From the NCBI GenBank assembly GCA_965228695.1, contig CBDDIB010000002.1, positions 4,216,001 to 4,280,000 of the forward strand: a DNA stretch of 64,000 nt, given 5' to 3'. The notes beneath the pieces were generated by a model. That model did not search any database. It was given only the letters and a program-made list of their open reading frames with translations, and was not told the DNA's origin. This document shows, in pieces, positions 50,777 to 59,134 of this stretch. Position numbers and translations under genes: made by a program. The stretch comes from JAJFJD01 sp965228695. GTDB lineage: Bacteria > Pseudomonadota > Alphaproteobacteria > UBA8366. How positions within the stretch are numbered: position 1 is the stretch's first letter; each line of letters opens with the position of its first letter.

Positions 50777-52762
50777 TCACGCGGCCGCCGATTTCGGGTC
50801 GTCGCCACGCGGCAGCTTGTCCCGCCCCCAGTTGATTAGCCCGCCCGACACTAGGATTTCGATCTGGCGTGGCGTCAACGCATGTTCGACCGTGATCTCG
50901 TCCTTTCCTGCGGCGGCAAGCGTGAATTTCTGATGCGCCGGCAGCAGATCATGCACGCCGTCCAATGCCAGGACATCGCCCTGGTCCAACCGGTCGTAGT
51001 CTGCCGGATCGGCGAAGGTCAGCGGCAGCACGCCCGCGTTGATCAGGTTCTGCCAATAGATGCGGGCGAAGCTCTTGGCCAATACGATCTTCGCGCCGAG
51101 ATACTGCGGGCACAGCACCGCGTGAACCCGGCTCGATCCCTGACCGAAATTCTCGCCGCCGAGGATGAGATGTCCCGACGTGTCCTTCACCGCCATCGCC
51201 CGGTCCGCATAGGTTTCGTCGTCGCGCATCAGGGTGAATTCGGCGGTCTTCTGCACGTTGCTGCGGTACGGCAATATCTGCGCGCCCGCCGGCGCAATCG
51301 CATCGGTCGAAACGTCGTCGCCGAGCTTGATCAGGATCGGCGCCGCCACGTCGCCGGGGAACGGATCGATCAGCGGCAGCGACGCCGTATGCGCGCCCTT
51401 CTCGATCGCAACCGTGCGCGCCTCCTCCACGGGCACCGGTGCGATCAACGCCTTGTCGAGCCGTATCGGGTCCTTCGGCGGCGTGACCTTGGGATAGGGC
51501 ATATCCAGATCGCGCGGGTCGGTGATCACCCCGGTCAACGCGGCGGCCGCGGCGGTCTCCGGGCTGCACAGGAAGACCCGGTCCTCCTTCACGCCGGAAC
51601 GGCCGTCGAAGTTGCGCGGTGTCGTCCGCAGCGAGTTCTTGCCCGCCGCCGGGGACTGTCCCATCCCGTGGCAGCCGTTGCATCCCGCCTGATGCAAGCG
51701 CGCGCCGGCCTGGATGAAGTGGGCCAGCAGCCCCTCGTTCATCAGATTCGCCAACATTTCGCGCGAACTCGGGTTGATGTCGAAGGAGACGCCCGGCGCC
51801 ACCTGCCGCCCCTCGACCATCTGCGCGGCGACCGCGAAATCGCGGTATCCGGGGTTCGCCGACGAGCCGATATAGGCCTGATAGACGGGCTCTCCCGCAA
51901 TCTCCCGCACCGGTACCACGTTGCCGGGGCTGGTCGGCTTGGCGATCAGCGGCTCGAGACTCGAGAGATCGATTTCCTCATGCACGTCATAGGTTGCACC
52001 CTCGTCGGCCAGGATCTCGGTCCAGTCGCCCTCGCGCCCGACCAGCCGCAGGAAGTCGAGCGCCGCGCCGTCCGACGGGAAGACGCTGGTGGTCGCCCCC
52101 AGTTCCGCGCCCATGTTGGCAATGACATGCCGGTCCATCGCGCCGAGACCTTCCAGCCCGGGCCCGTAATACTCGATCACGCGGCCAAGGCCGCCGGTGA
52201 CACCATGGCGGCGCAGCATTTCCAGGATCACATCCTTGGCGCTGACCCAGTCGGGCAGGCTGCCGGTTAGTTTCACGCCCAAGATTTCCGGCATGCGGAT
52301 ATAAACCGGCATTCCGGCGAGCGACATGGCGACCTCGATGCTGCCGGCGCCCATGCCCAACATGCCGAGCGATCCGGCGGCACAGCTATGGCTGTCCGAC
52401 CCGAGCAAGAGCGCACCCGGCTTGCCGAGCCGTTCCATGTGAACCGGGTGGCTGATGCCGTTGCCCGGCGGGCTGAAATACAGGCCGAACCGCGCCGCCG
52501 CCGTCCGCAGGAAGGTATGGTCGTCCGCGTTCTTGGTGTCGGTCTGCAGCAGGTTGTGGTCGACATATTGGCAGGCGGCGTCGGTCCGCACCCGGTCGAT
52601 ATCCATCGCCTCCAACGCCAGCATGCTGAGCGTGCCCAACGCGTCCTGCAACAGGCCCTGGTCGACCCGGAGGCCGATTTCGGCGCCCGGCGTCATCTCG
52701 CCCGAGACGAGATGCGCTTCGATCAGTTTTTCCGCGACGTTGCGCGCCGTCTTCTTGGTCAT
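50777..52762 (-). CDS. Aconitase-family hydratase lacking the first canonical cluster Cys
   Basis: A 661-residue aconitase-superfamily protein (catalytic swivelling domain included: GQGSSRVHAVLCPQYLGAKI). LGSDSHSCAAG aligns with the GTDSH region. The segment that is normally GSCTN is here YIGSSANPGYRD (Ser 300-Ser 301), so the first of the three cluster-ligating Cys is replaced by Ser; the other two appear to be Cys 361 and Cys 364 in GCNGCHG. It may ligate the [4Fe-4S] cluster differently or have an altered activity, as in YbhJ-like proteins. ATG 52762 is the likely start. Substrate not assigned. Confidence 0.85.
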   Translation of the reverse strand: MTKKTARNVAEKLIEAHLVSGEMTPGAEIGLRVDQGLLQDALGTLSMLALEAMDIDRVRTDAACQYVDHNLLQTDTKNADDHTFLRTAAARFGLYFSPPGNGISHPVHMERLGKPGALLLGSDSHSCAAGSLGMLGMGAGSIEVAMSLAGMPVYIRMPEILGVKLTGSLPDWVSAKDVILEMLRRHGVTGGLGRVIEYYGPGLEGLGAMDRHVIANMGAELGATTSVFPSDGAALDFLRLVGREGDWTEILADEGATYDVHEEIDLSSLEPLIAKPTSPGNVVPVREIAGEPVYQAYIGSSANPGYRDFAVAAQMVEGRQVAPGVSFDINPSSREMLANLMNEGLLAHFIQAGARLHQAGCNGCHGMGQSPAAGKNSLRTTPRNFDGRSGVKEDRVFLCSPETAAAAALTGVITDPRDLDMPYPKVTPPKDPIRLDKALIAPVPVEEARTVAIEKGAHTASLPLIDPFPGDVAAPILIKLGDDVSTDAIAPAGAQILPYRSNVQKTAEFTLMRDDETYADRAMAVKDTSGHLILGGENFGQGSSRVHAVLCPQYLGAKIVLAKSFARIYWQNLINAGVLPLTFADPADYDRLDQGDVLALDGVHDLLPAHQKFTLAAAGKDEITVEHALTPRQIEILVSGGLINWGRDKLPRGDDPKSAAA

Positions 52763-52784
52763 TCCAGTCCTCCGCAATGCGCCG

Positions 52785-53498
52785 TCAGGCGTCCTGGTGT
52801 GCTTTGTATTGCGCGTCGCCGAACATCCACTTGCGCTCTTCCTCGGTCATCCCGGCGTTGGCCGGACGCTGATGCTCGACCAGCACCTCGGCGCCGCGCT
52901 GCACCGCCGGGCGGCCGGCCACCGTATTGAACCAGCGTTTGACGTTCGGGAAGTCGTCGATGTCCTGTCCCTGCTTATGCAGGTTGCGCAGCCACGGCCA
53001 TGTCGCAATGTCGGCGATGGTATAGGCGTCGCCCGCCAGATAGCCGGCCGCACCGAGCCGCTTGTTAAGCACGCTAAGCAGCCGGCCGGACTCTTTCGTG
53101 TAGCGCTCCGCCGAATAGGCGTGTTCCTCTTCCGAATAGCCCCGGAAATGGTTGGCCTGCCCGAACATCGGCCCGACACCGCCCATCTGGAACATCAGCC
53201 ATTGCATCGCATGGTAGCGCGGCTCGCCCGCGGCCGGCAGCAAATCGCTGCCGGTCTTCTCGGCAAGATAGAACAGGATCGCGCCGCTCTCGAACAGGCT
53301 CATCGGCTGGCTGCCGGGGCCGTCCTGATCGATGATCGCCGGAATCCGATGGTTCGGATTGATCTTCAGGAAATGGTCCTGGAACTGCTCGCCCTTGCCG
53401 ATGGCGATCGGGTGCACGGTATAGTCGAGCCCCACCTCTTCGAGCATGATGTGAACCTTATGCCCGTTCGGCGTGGGCCACGTGTAAACGTCGATCAT
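52785..53498 (-). CDS. Glutathione S-transferase, YfcG/nu-class-like
   Basis: A 237-residue GST. The thioredoxin-fold N-terminal domain (VYTWPTPNGHKVHIMLEE; HRIPAIID with cis-Pro; LFESGAILFYLAEKTG for glutathione gamma-Glu binding) is followed by the helical C-terminal domain (YTIADIATWPWLR). The pattern with Thr-Pro-Asn at the active site is that of YfcG/Ure2-like enzymes, which act as disulfide-bond oxidoreductases. Located downstream of the deacetylase's divergent promoter and upstream of the aconitase-like gene on the same strand. Confidence 0.9.
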   Translation of the reverse strand: MIDVYTWPTPNGHKVHIMLEEVGLDYTVHPIAIGKGEQFQDHFLKINPNHRIPAIIDQDGPGSQPMSLFESGAILFYLAEKTGSDLLPAAGEPRYHAMQWLMFQMGGVGPMFGQANHFRGYSEEEHAYSAERYTKESGRLLSVLNKRLGAAGYLAGDAYTIADIATWPWLRNLHKQGQDIDDFPNVKRWFNTVAGRPAVQRGAEVLVEHQRPANAGMTEEERKWMFGDAQYKAHQDA

Positions 53499-53636
53499 GA
53501 GTTCCCTCTTCCCTGGTCAAAAGGGTGGGCGTGAATTCTGGGATATACTTCTTCATCGCCGGAGCTTGCACAAGCGCGCACCACCGAATGCAATCCGGCG
53601 GATTTTAACATGATTGACCCGCCAGGAGAGAAACCC

Positions 53637-54530
53637 ATGCTGCCCTCCCTCGACCGCTTTCCCTATTCACCGATCCGCGAACGTCCCGACTTCACCTGGC
53701 CCGGCGGCAAGCGGGTCGCAGTCCATATCGCCATCAACCTGGAGCATTTCATCTTCGGCGGCGGCGGGGTCAACCTGGACCGCGAAACCGCGCCGCCGAA
53801 CCACCGCAGCTACCTGTGGCGGGAATACGGCAACCGGGTCGGGATCTGGCGGCTGCTGGACCTGTTCGACGAACTCGAGATCCCGATGGGCGTGATCGCG
53901 AACAGCGCGATCTACGAGCATTGCCCCGACGTGATGGACGCCTTCCGCGCCCGGGGCGACGAGGTGATCGGCCACGGCAAGACCAATTCGAAGCCGCAAT
54001 CGGAAATGGACGAGGCCGAGGAATCCGCGATGATCGCGGAGGCGACTAAAATAATCGCCGACGCCGAGGGCGCAATGCCGCTCGGCTGGCTCAGCCCCTA
54101 TCTCATGCCGTCCAACGTGACGCCCGATTTGTTGAAGGAGGCGGGCTACACCTATTTCCTCGACTGGGGCCTGTGCGACGATCAGCCGTTCTGGTCGCGC
54201 ACGCGGTCCGGCCCCCTGCTCAGCGTGCCCTACACCATCGAGCTGAACGATCAGCCGGCGATGATCTATCGCCGCGACCGGCCGCGCGACTTCGCCAAAA
54301 TGTCGATCGACCATGTCGACGAGCATATCCGCGGTGCCACGTCCTTCTCGACGGTCTGCGTGATCTCGCTGCACAGCTTCATCGTCGGCCAGCCCTTCCG
54401 ACTCGGGCACCTGCGGCGGGTCCTGGAACACATCCAGACTCGGAAATCCGAGATATGGCTGAGCCGGCCCGGCGACATCGCAAAACACTATATGGCACTG
54501 CCCGATGAGGTTCAGTTAAAGGCCGAATAA
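53637..54530 (+). CDS. Polysaccharide deacetylase-fold amidohydrolase (PuuE-like)
   Basis: A 297-residue NodB-fold protein related to the PuuE/allantoinase group rather than to peptidoglycan deacetylases: FTWPGGKRVAVHIAINLEHF at the N-terminus, IANSAIYEHCPDVMDAF and GHGKTNSKPQSEM in the middle, DEHIRGATSFSTVCVISLHSFIVGQPFR near the end. The usual Asp-Asp-Gly and HxxxH motifs of classical NodB proteins are degenerate, as in this subgroup. Start ATG 53637 has an AGGAG ribosome-binding site. The reaction is not certain; amide hydrolysis of a small ureide or imide is plausible. Confidence 0.8.
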   Translation: MLPSLDRFPYSPIRERPDFTWPGGKRVAVHIAINLEHFIFGGGGVNLDRETAPPNHRSYLWREYGNRVGIWRLLDLFDELEIPMGVIANSAIYEHCPDVMDAFRARGDEVIGHGKTNSKPQSEMDEAEESAMIAEATKIIADAEGAMPLGWLSPYLMPSNVTPDLLKEAGYTYFLDWGLCDDQPFWSRTRSGPLLSVPYTIELNDQPAMIYRRDRPRDFAKMSIDHVDEHIRGATSFSTVCVISLHSFIVGQPFRLGHLRRVLEHIQTRKSEIWLSRPGDIAKHYMALPDEVQLKAE

Positions 54531-54685
54531 TCCGCAACCTCAACGATCTGGAAACTTTTCCTTTGAAAAAATATCGGAATTTTCTCCCGGATCGATACGC
54601 GATTTTTGTCGCATAACAATTCACCCGCCGCGCCGGCTGGTGTATTCTTGGGGGTTCATGCCTCACTTCTCCGAGGGGAAGCTCC

Positions 54686-55225
54686 ATCACGAAGCCCTTC
54701 ACCGAGGACGAGCAGCAGCGATTCCACAACCTGCTCGAACTCGCGAACAGCAGCGCGTACCAAGGGGAACGCGACAACGCGATGGCCGCCGCCGAGCGGT
54801 TGGCCAAACGCCATGGCATGACGATCGAGGAAGCGGCCGCCGGTGGCATGCAATCCCCGCGTCCCGAATACGACCGGCAGAGCCCGAACGTCGCGCAGGA
54901 ACGCGAGTTGGCCCATGTTGTCCACCTGATGGACTACCAGATCCAGCTCGACAAGGCCCGCATCGCCGAAGCGACCGAACGCGCGGTCGAACGCGGACTG
55001 AACCTGGAACCGCATCCGACGAAGGCCCGGCCGAAACCGATCCGAAACTGGCAGACCTCCCGGAGCCAACGGCGCATGAACCCGCACCGGCACGCGCATG
55101 TGCTGCTGACCGAGACCTCGATGCCGATCGAAGAAATCGCCAGCCTTACCGGGTTGGATGTTTATAAGATCGCGGGAATGAAACTGAAACTCCGCGACCA
55201 GGGCAAGGGGCGCAAGGCCGGCTGA
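54686..55225 (+). CDS. DUF2786 domain protein, apparent ATC start
   Basis: A 179-residue protein with an N-terminal DUF2786 domain (RFHNLLELANSSAY, GERDNAMAAAERLAKRHGM) and a C-terminal helical/basic region ending in an HTH-like SMPIEEIASLTGLDVYKIAGM segment. There is no ATG, GTG, TTG or CTG in frame between the upstream stop (54614) and ATG 54782, and starting at 54782 would truncate the domain. ATC 54686, seven nt after GAGGGG (54673-54678), is the only convincing initiator. Function unknown; the C-terminal segment hints at DNA binding. Confidence 0.7.
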   Translation: MTKPFTEDEQQRFHNLLELANSSAYQGERDNAMAAAERLAKRHGMTIEEAAAGGMQSPRPEYDRQSPNVAQERELAHVVHLMDYQIQLDKARIAEATERAVERGLNLEPHPTKARPKPIRNWQTSRSQRRMNPHRHAHVLLTETSMPIEEIASLTGLDVYKIAGMKLKLRDQGKGRKAG

Positions 55226-55307
55226 GACCGGCACCGGCCGCGGATGTCTAACCCGGCGGTTTGCCCTGCGGCGACGAAACCAGCGTCGAGCCCAAAAGGG
55301 GAGCAGC

Positions 55308-56432
55308 ATGTCGAAGAAAATCATCGCGAATGTCGACCGGTTGAACCGGTTTATGGACGAGAATGACCTGTCCGCCGTCGTGGCCCGGTCGGGACGAAAC
55401 TTCACCTACCTTTCGGGGCTCGCCTACCCCGGCACCTTGGCGCGGCTCATGGACCTGACCGATTCGGACCGCGGCGTCATGGTGCTCTGGCCACGCGAGG
55501 GCGACCCCATAATCATCGTGAACGCCACCGCCGCCGGGCTGGCCAAGCGCGATTCATGGATCGAACGCCAAGTCCTCTACGAAGGCTACGTGGAATCGCC
55601 GTATGCGCGATTGGCGGAGGTTTTGCGCGAGGAAGGTCTGGCCGACGCACGGGTGGGCTTCGAACAAGATTATGTCAGCGCACGCGACTGGGCACTGGTG
55701 CAGGACGCCTTGCCAAGCCTCGACATGATCGATTGCACCGCGATCATGGACCAGGTCCGGTGGATCAAGACCGACGGGGAGATCGAGCGGCTGAAGCGCG
55801 GTGCGGATTTGCTGGACGACGTCTACCTCGATGTCTTCCCGCAATTGCGGGTCGGCGATACGGAACGGTCGGCCCACAGCCGGATTATCGCCGGATGCCT
55901 CGACCGCGGCTGCAACTGGGCGCACGGCATCCTGAACGCCAGTTCCAACACGATCCCGTATGCCGGGGAAAGCGATGTCGCGTTCCAGGCCGGCGACGTC
56001 ATGCGCACGGACTATGTCGCCTATCTCGACGGGTATCCGGGCCATCAATCGCGCAACCTGATCTTCGGCGATCCGACGCAGGCGCAACAGGACGAATACC
56101 GCGCGATCCGCGACATCTACCGCGGGGCGATCGACATGTGCCGGCCGGGCGCGCGGGTCGGCGACATCTACGATGCGACGGTCAAGGCCTTCACCGACGG
56201 CGGCTGGACGTTCGAATCGCTCTTGATCGGCCACAGCGTCGGCGCCTGGTGGCACCAGCAGGAACCGATCCTGCGGCGGGGCAGCGACATCATCCTGGAA
56301 GACGGCATGGTGCTGGCGCTGGAGCCGCATATCGGCTACTGGCACATCCAGGACATGATCGTTGTCCGGCCGGACGGCCCGCATCTCATCTCGGACAAGA
56401 TGTCGACCGACGAACCTTTCGTGGTCGCGTGA
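55308..56432 (+). CDS. M24 family metallopeptidase (Xaa-Pro peptidase-like)
   Basis: A 374-residue pita-bread-fold enzyme with a creatinase-type N-terminal domain. Metal ligands are recognisable around DVMRTDYVAYLDGYPG (Asp residues), LLIGHSVG (His) and GMVLALEPHIG (Glu). A strong AAGGGGAG ribosome-binding site precedes the ATG. Could be an aminopeptidase P-like dipeptidase or a creatinase-related hydrolase; substrate undetermined. Convergent with a UbiD paralogue. Confidence 0.88.
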   Translation: MSKKIIANVDRLNRFMDENDLSAVVARSGRNFTYLSGLAYPGTLARLMDLTDSDRGVMVLWPREGDPIIIVNATAAGLAKRDSWIERQVLYEGYVESPYARLAEVLREEGLADARVGFEQDYVSARDWALVQDALPSLDMIDCTAIMDQVRWIKTDGEIERLKRGADLLDDVYLDVFPQLRVGDTERSAHSRIIAGCLDRGCNWAHGILNASSNTIPYAGESDVAFQAGDVMRTDYVAYLDGYPGHQSRNLIFGDPTQAQQDEYRAIRDIYRGAIDMCRPGARVGDIYDATVKAFTDGGWTFESLLIGHSVGAWWHQQEPILRRGSDIILEDGMVLALEPHIGYWHIQDMIVVRPDGPHLISDKMSTDEPFVVA

Positions 56433-56451
56433 ACGCCGCGCAATACGGGCG

Positions 56452-58092
56452 TCAGTCTTCGACCGTGCGGATTTGGGTCTCCGGTTTCAAACCGCTGCGT
56501 TTCTTCTGGTCCGACCGGCGGCCGTTCTCCAGATAATCGCCGGCCACCGCGCGCGCCGCGGTCTCGTCCCAGCCGTCGGTCCAGTCTCCCAGCGAATAGC
56601 CGTGCCATGGTTCCTGCGGCGTCAGCTTCGGCAGGCCCAGTTCCTCCCAGATGCCTTTTGCCTCTTCCATGAATTGGCGCTTCGGCAAGGCTATGGGCGG
56701 CATGTCTTCTTTCAGCGTGGCGTCGATCAGCATGGTCGCGTCCTCGCCGCCGCCGCGCTCGGACTTGGGGCCATGTCCCAGGATGCGATGCGGCAGGATC
56801 TGCACGTCCATGCCCGGATTGGCGCGATGGGCCAGCGCCCAGAACACCGCGTCGCCGTTATCCGGGTCGATATCCTCGTTGACCGCGATGACGTATTTGC
56901 CGACCGCCGACTGCAGCATCGACGCACCGGTCAACGCACGCCAAATCTCGGTCCGCGGCACCCCGCGCTCGAACTGGATCAATAGAACCTTGCGGATATT
57001 GGTCAGCGGCTCGTGCATCGAGACCTTCTTCACGCCCTTGATCGAGAGCGCGTCGCGCAGATGCGACAGGAACAGCGGCTCGTAGGCGACACGCTTGATG
57101 ACGCTGGATTCGCTGGGCGTGACCTGCGAGATGATCGACGGAATGACCGCCTTCGCGCGCCGGGTGACCGCCGTGACCTGCATGCGCATGTTGTAAGCTT
57201 CGAGTGCGATATGACCGTGCGATTCGCCGAACGGCGCTTCCGGTTCGAGATACTCGGTATCGATCAAGCCTTCGACGACCAGTTCGGACTCCGCGGGCAC
57301 GTAAAGGTCAACCGTTCGCGCCTTGACCATGTTGATCGGCTCCCCGACCAATCCCCCGGCGACCGCCAATTCCTCCTGCCCGATGCGGAGCTTCTGCGGC
57401 GCGGTGTAAACGACCGCGGGCGGCGCCCCCACGACGACGGCGATCGGCATCGGCTCGCCGCGTTCCTGATATTTCTGCCAATGCAGATACCCTTCGGCAC
57501 CGCCGGGACGAGTCGCCATGCGGACGACACAGCGATCAGGCGCTTTCAATGCCACCCGATAGGTTCCCATATTCTGAGTCTCGGTTTCCGGGTCGCGCGT
57601 GACGCAGGCCGTCATCGTGAAATAGGGTGCGGCGTCGAATCCCGGCGTGGAAATGGGGATCGGTAAACTATCCATCCCCTTCCCCAATCCGACCAGATCG
57701 TCACCGGTCAGGACGATATCGTGACAGGCCGCCGTCTCGACCTCTCGCGGCGCGATCGGGTTCGCGATCGCCTTGTCCCACAACGGCCCGATCTCGTCAC
57801 GCCCGGCCCGCATCCCGAGGCAATAGATCGCGGGATTGGCCGCCAAGCCGCCGACCAGCACCGGCAGGTCGAAGGCGCGGCCTTTGGCGTCGACGATATT
57901 GGTGAACAAGAAGGCCTTGCGCTCCGCCTCCGGGATGCCGCCGCGAAACTGCCAGCGCACCAGCGCGTGCATATGCGCGTCTTTGTCGATCGGGCGGTCG
58001 ATCCGGACGAGCAATCCCGCCTCGTCCAACGCCGCCATGTGTTGTTGCAAGTCGCGATAGCCGCGCGATCCCGGCGCAGACGAATCCGCCAT
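56452..58092 (-). CDS. UbiD-family decarboxylase (paralogue 2)
   Basis: A 546-residue homologue of the enzyme at 12099-13730, with the same architecture: QNMGTYR, GGLVGEPINMVKARTVDLYV, EPEAPFGESHGH and SLGDWTDGWDE. ATG 58092 is selected because the protein then starts like the paralogue (YRDLQQHMAALDEAGLL). Presumably prenylated-FMN dependent, so needs a UbiX-type enzyme, which is not in the window. The gene is convergent with an M24 peptidase; substrate unknown. Confidence 0.9.
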   Translation of the reverse strand: MADSSAPGSRGYRDLQQHMAALDEAGLLVRIDRPIDKDAHMHALVRWQFRGGIPEAERKAFLFTNIVDAKGRAFDLPVLVGGLAANPAIYCLGMRAGRDEIGPLWDKAIANPIAPREVETAACHDIVLTGDDLVGLGKGMDSLPIPISTPGFDAAPYFTMTACVTRDPETETQNMGTYRVALKAPDRCVVRMATRPGGAEGYLHWQKYQERGEPMPIAVVVGAPPAVVYTAPQKLRIGQEELAVAGGLVGEPINMVKARTVDLYVPAESELVVEGLIDTEYLEPEAPFGESHGHIALEAYNMRMQVTAVTRRAKAVIPSIISQVTPSESSVIKRVAYEPLFLSHLRDALSIKGVKKVSMHEPLTNIRKVLLIQFERGVPRTEIWRALTGASMLQSAVGKYVIAVNEDIDPDNGDAVFWALAHRANPGMDVQILPHRILGHGPKSERGGGEDATMLIDATLKEDMPPIALPKRQFMEEAKGIWEELGLPKLTPQEPWHGYSLGDWTDGWDETAARAVAGDYLENGRRSDQKKRSGLKPETQIRTVED

Positions 58093-58237
58093 TGTGTCCT
58101 CACCGACTGTTCTTGTTGCCGGACATTCTAGCGGATTTCGCACGCGCCCATGCAAATGCGCCCGCCGGCGGGACGGCGTCGGCCGGTTCGCGTGGAATTA
58201 ATCTAAGAAGGTTCAGCCGCGCGCGGCGGCGTGATCC

Positions 58238-58567
58238 TCAGTTGGATTTGGTTCGGCTGATGTAACAGCCGTCCTGAACGCCGTCGAAATACTCGCTGAT
58301 CCCCGGATGCATGATCGGCTCGTCACTGTCGTCGGTCAGCAAGTTCTGCTCCGAGACATAGGCGATGTAGGTCGTCTTGTCCTGGCTCTCCGCCAATAGA
58401 TGGTAGAACGGTTGGTCTTTACGCGGCCGCGATTCCTTCGGAATGCTCTCGTACCACTCTTCGGTGTTGCCGAATTCCGGATCGACATCGAAGATGATTC
58501 CCCGAAATCCGTATTTCTTATGGCAGACGATCTGCCCGATCTGGAACCGCGCTGTCGCGTTCAGCAT
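58238..58567 (-). CDS. hspQ: Heat shock protein HspQ
   Basis: A 109-residue protein with the YccV/HspQ hallmark ARFQIGQIVCHKKYGFRGIIFDVDPEF at the start, followed by QPFYHLLAESQDKTTYIAYVSEQNL. Enteric HspQ binds hemimethylated DNA and is a specificity enhancer for Lon. GGAGAGG precedes the start by 4 bp. A 567-bp gene-poor stretch lies upstream; no clear sigma-32-type promoter is recognised. Confidence 0.92.
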   Translation of the reverse strand: MLNATARFQIGQIVCHKKYGFRGIIFDVDPEFGNTEEWYESIPKESRPRKDQPFYHLLAESQDKTTYIAYVSEQNLLTDDSDEPIMHPGISEYFDGVQDGCYISRTKSN

Positions 58568-59134
58568 TTAGCCTCTCCGTCTCACTCTCTTCTTCGTATC
58601 CACCGCAAACCGGAAACTTTTTTCTGCGCTTGTTCCCGTTACCTGCGATGCGCCATCACTGCCAATTCCCTCCCGGGCGTGACGGTCATTCTGCGATCCT
58701 TAGCGAATCCAGAGGTTTTACGAAGCAGTCCCCCCTCGACGAAACTCTCCCGCTACTACGATCGGTGCCATAGTGCCGAAGCGGTTCCCGCGGAGGAAGA
58801 GGCAAATGCGGGTTGGCGCCGTCGAAATTGGGCTAATGGTTCGGAAGGGCCGCCATCCTTGTGATTTGCCCCAAACGCGCTTTGTAACCTTCTTGATTCG
58901 TCTCCAACACATTCGAATCAGGCATAGTTTCCTCATCTGCCTACCCTGCGGTCAAGACGGCCGGGCAATTCGGCGCTAGATTGGCGCAAAAGTGTTGCCA
59001 ACAGCACACGCACCGTGTTTCCGATTGGGTCACGGATCCCCAGCGTGCAGACCAGATGCGCAACGGGATGGTCGACCCACCTTGTTTCACGACCGAACGC
59101 TCAAAACCACGAGTTAAAAACACAGCCTAACCTC
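58568..59134. other. Intergenic region between hspQ and flavin monooxygenase
   Basis: No gene is supported here; short reading frames are present on both strands but have no family features or good ribosome-binding sites. It should hold the promoters of two divergent genes. No rRNA, tRNA or repeat is recognised. Confidence 0.4.

Noticed and set aside
50882..52270. A 462-residue plus-strand open frame
   Set aside because: Shadow of the aconitase-family gene on the opposite strand.
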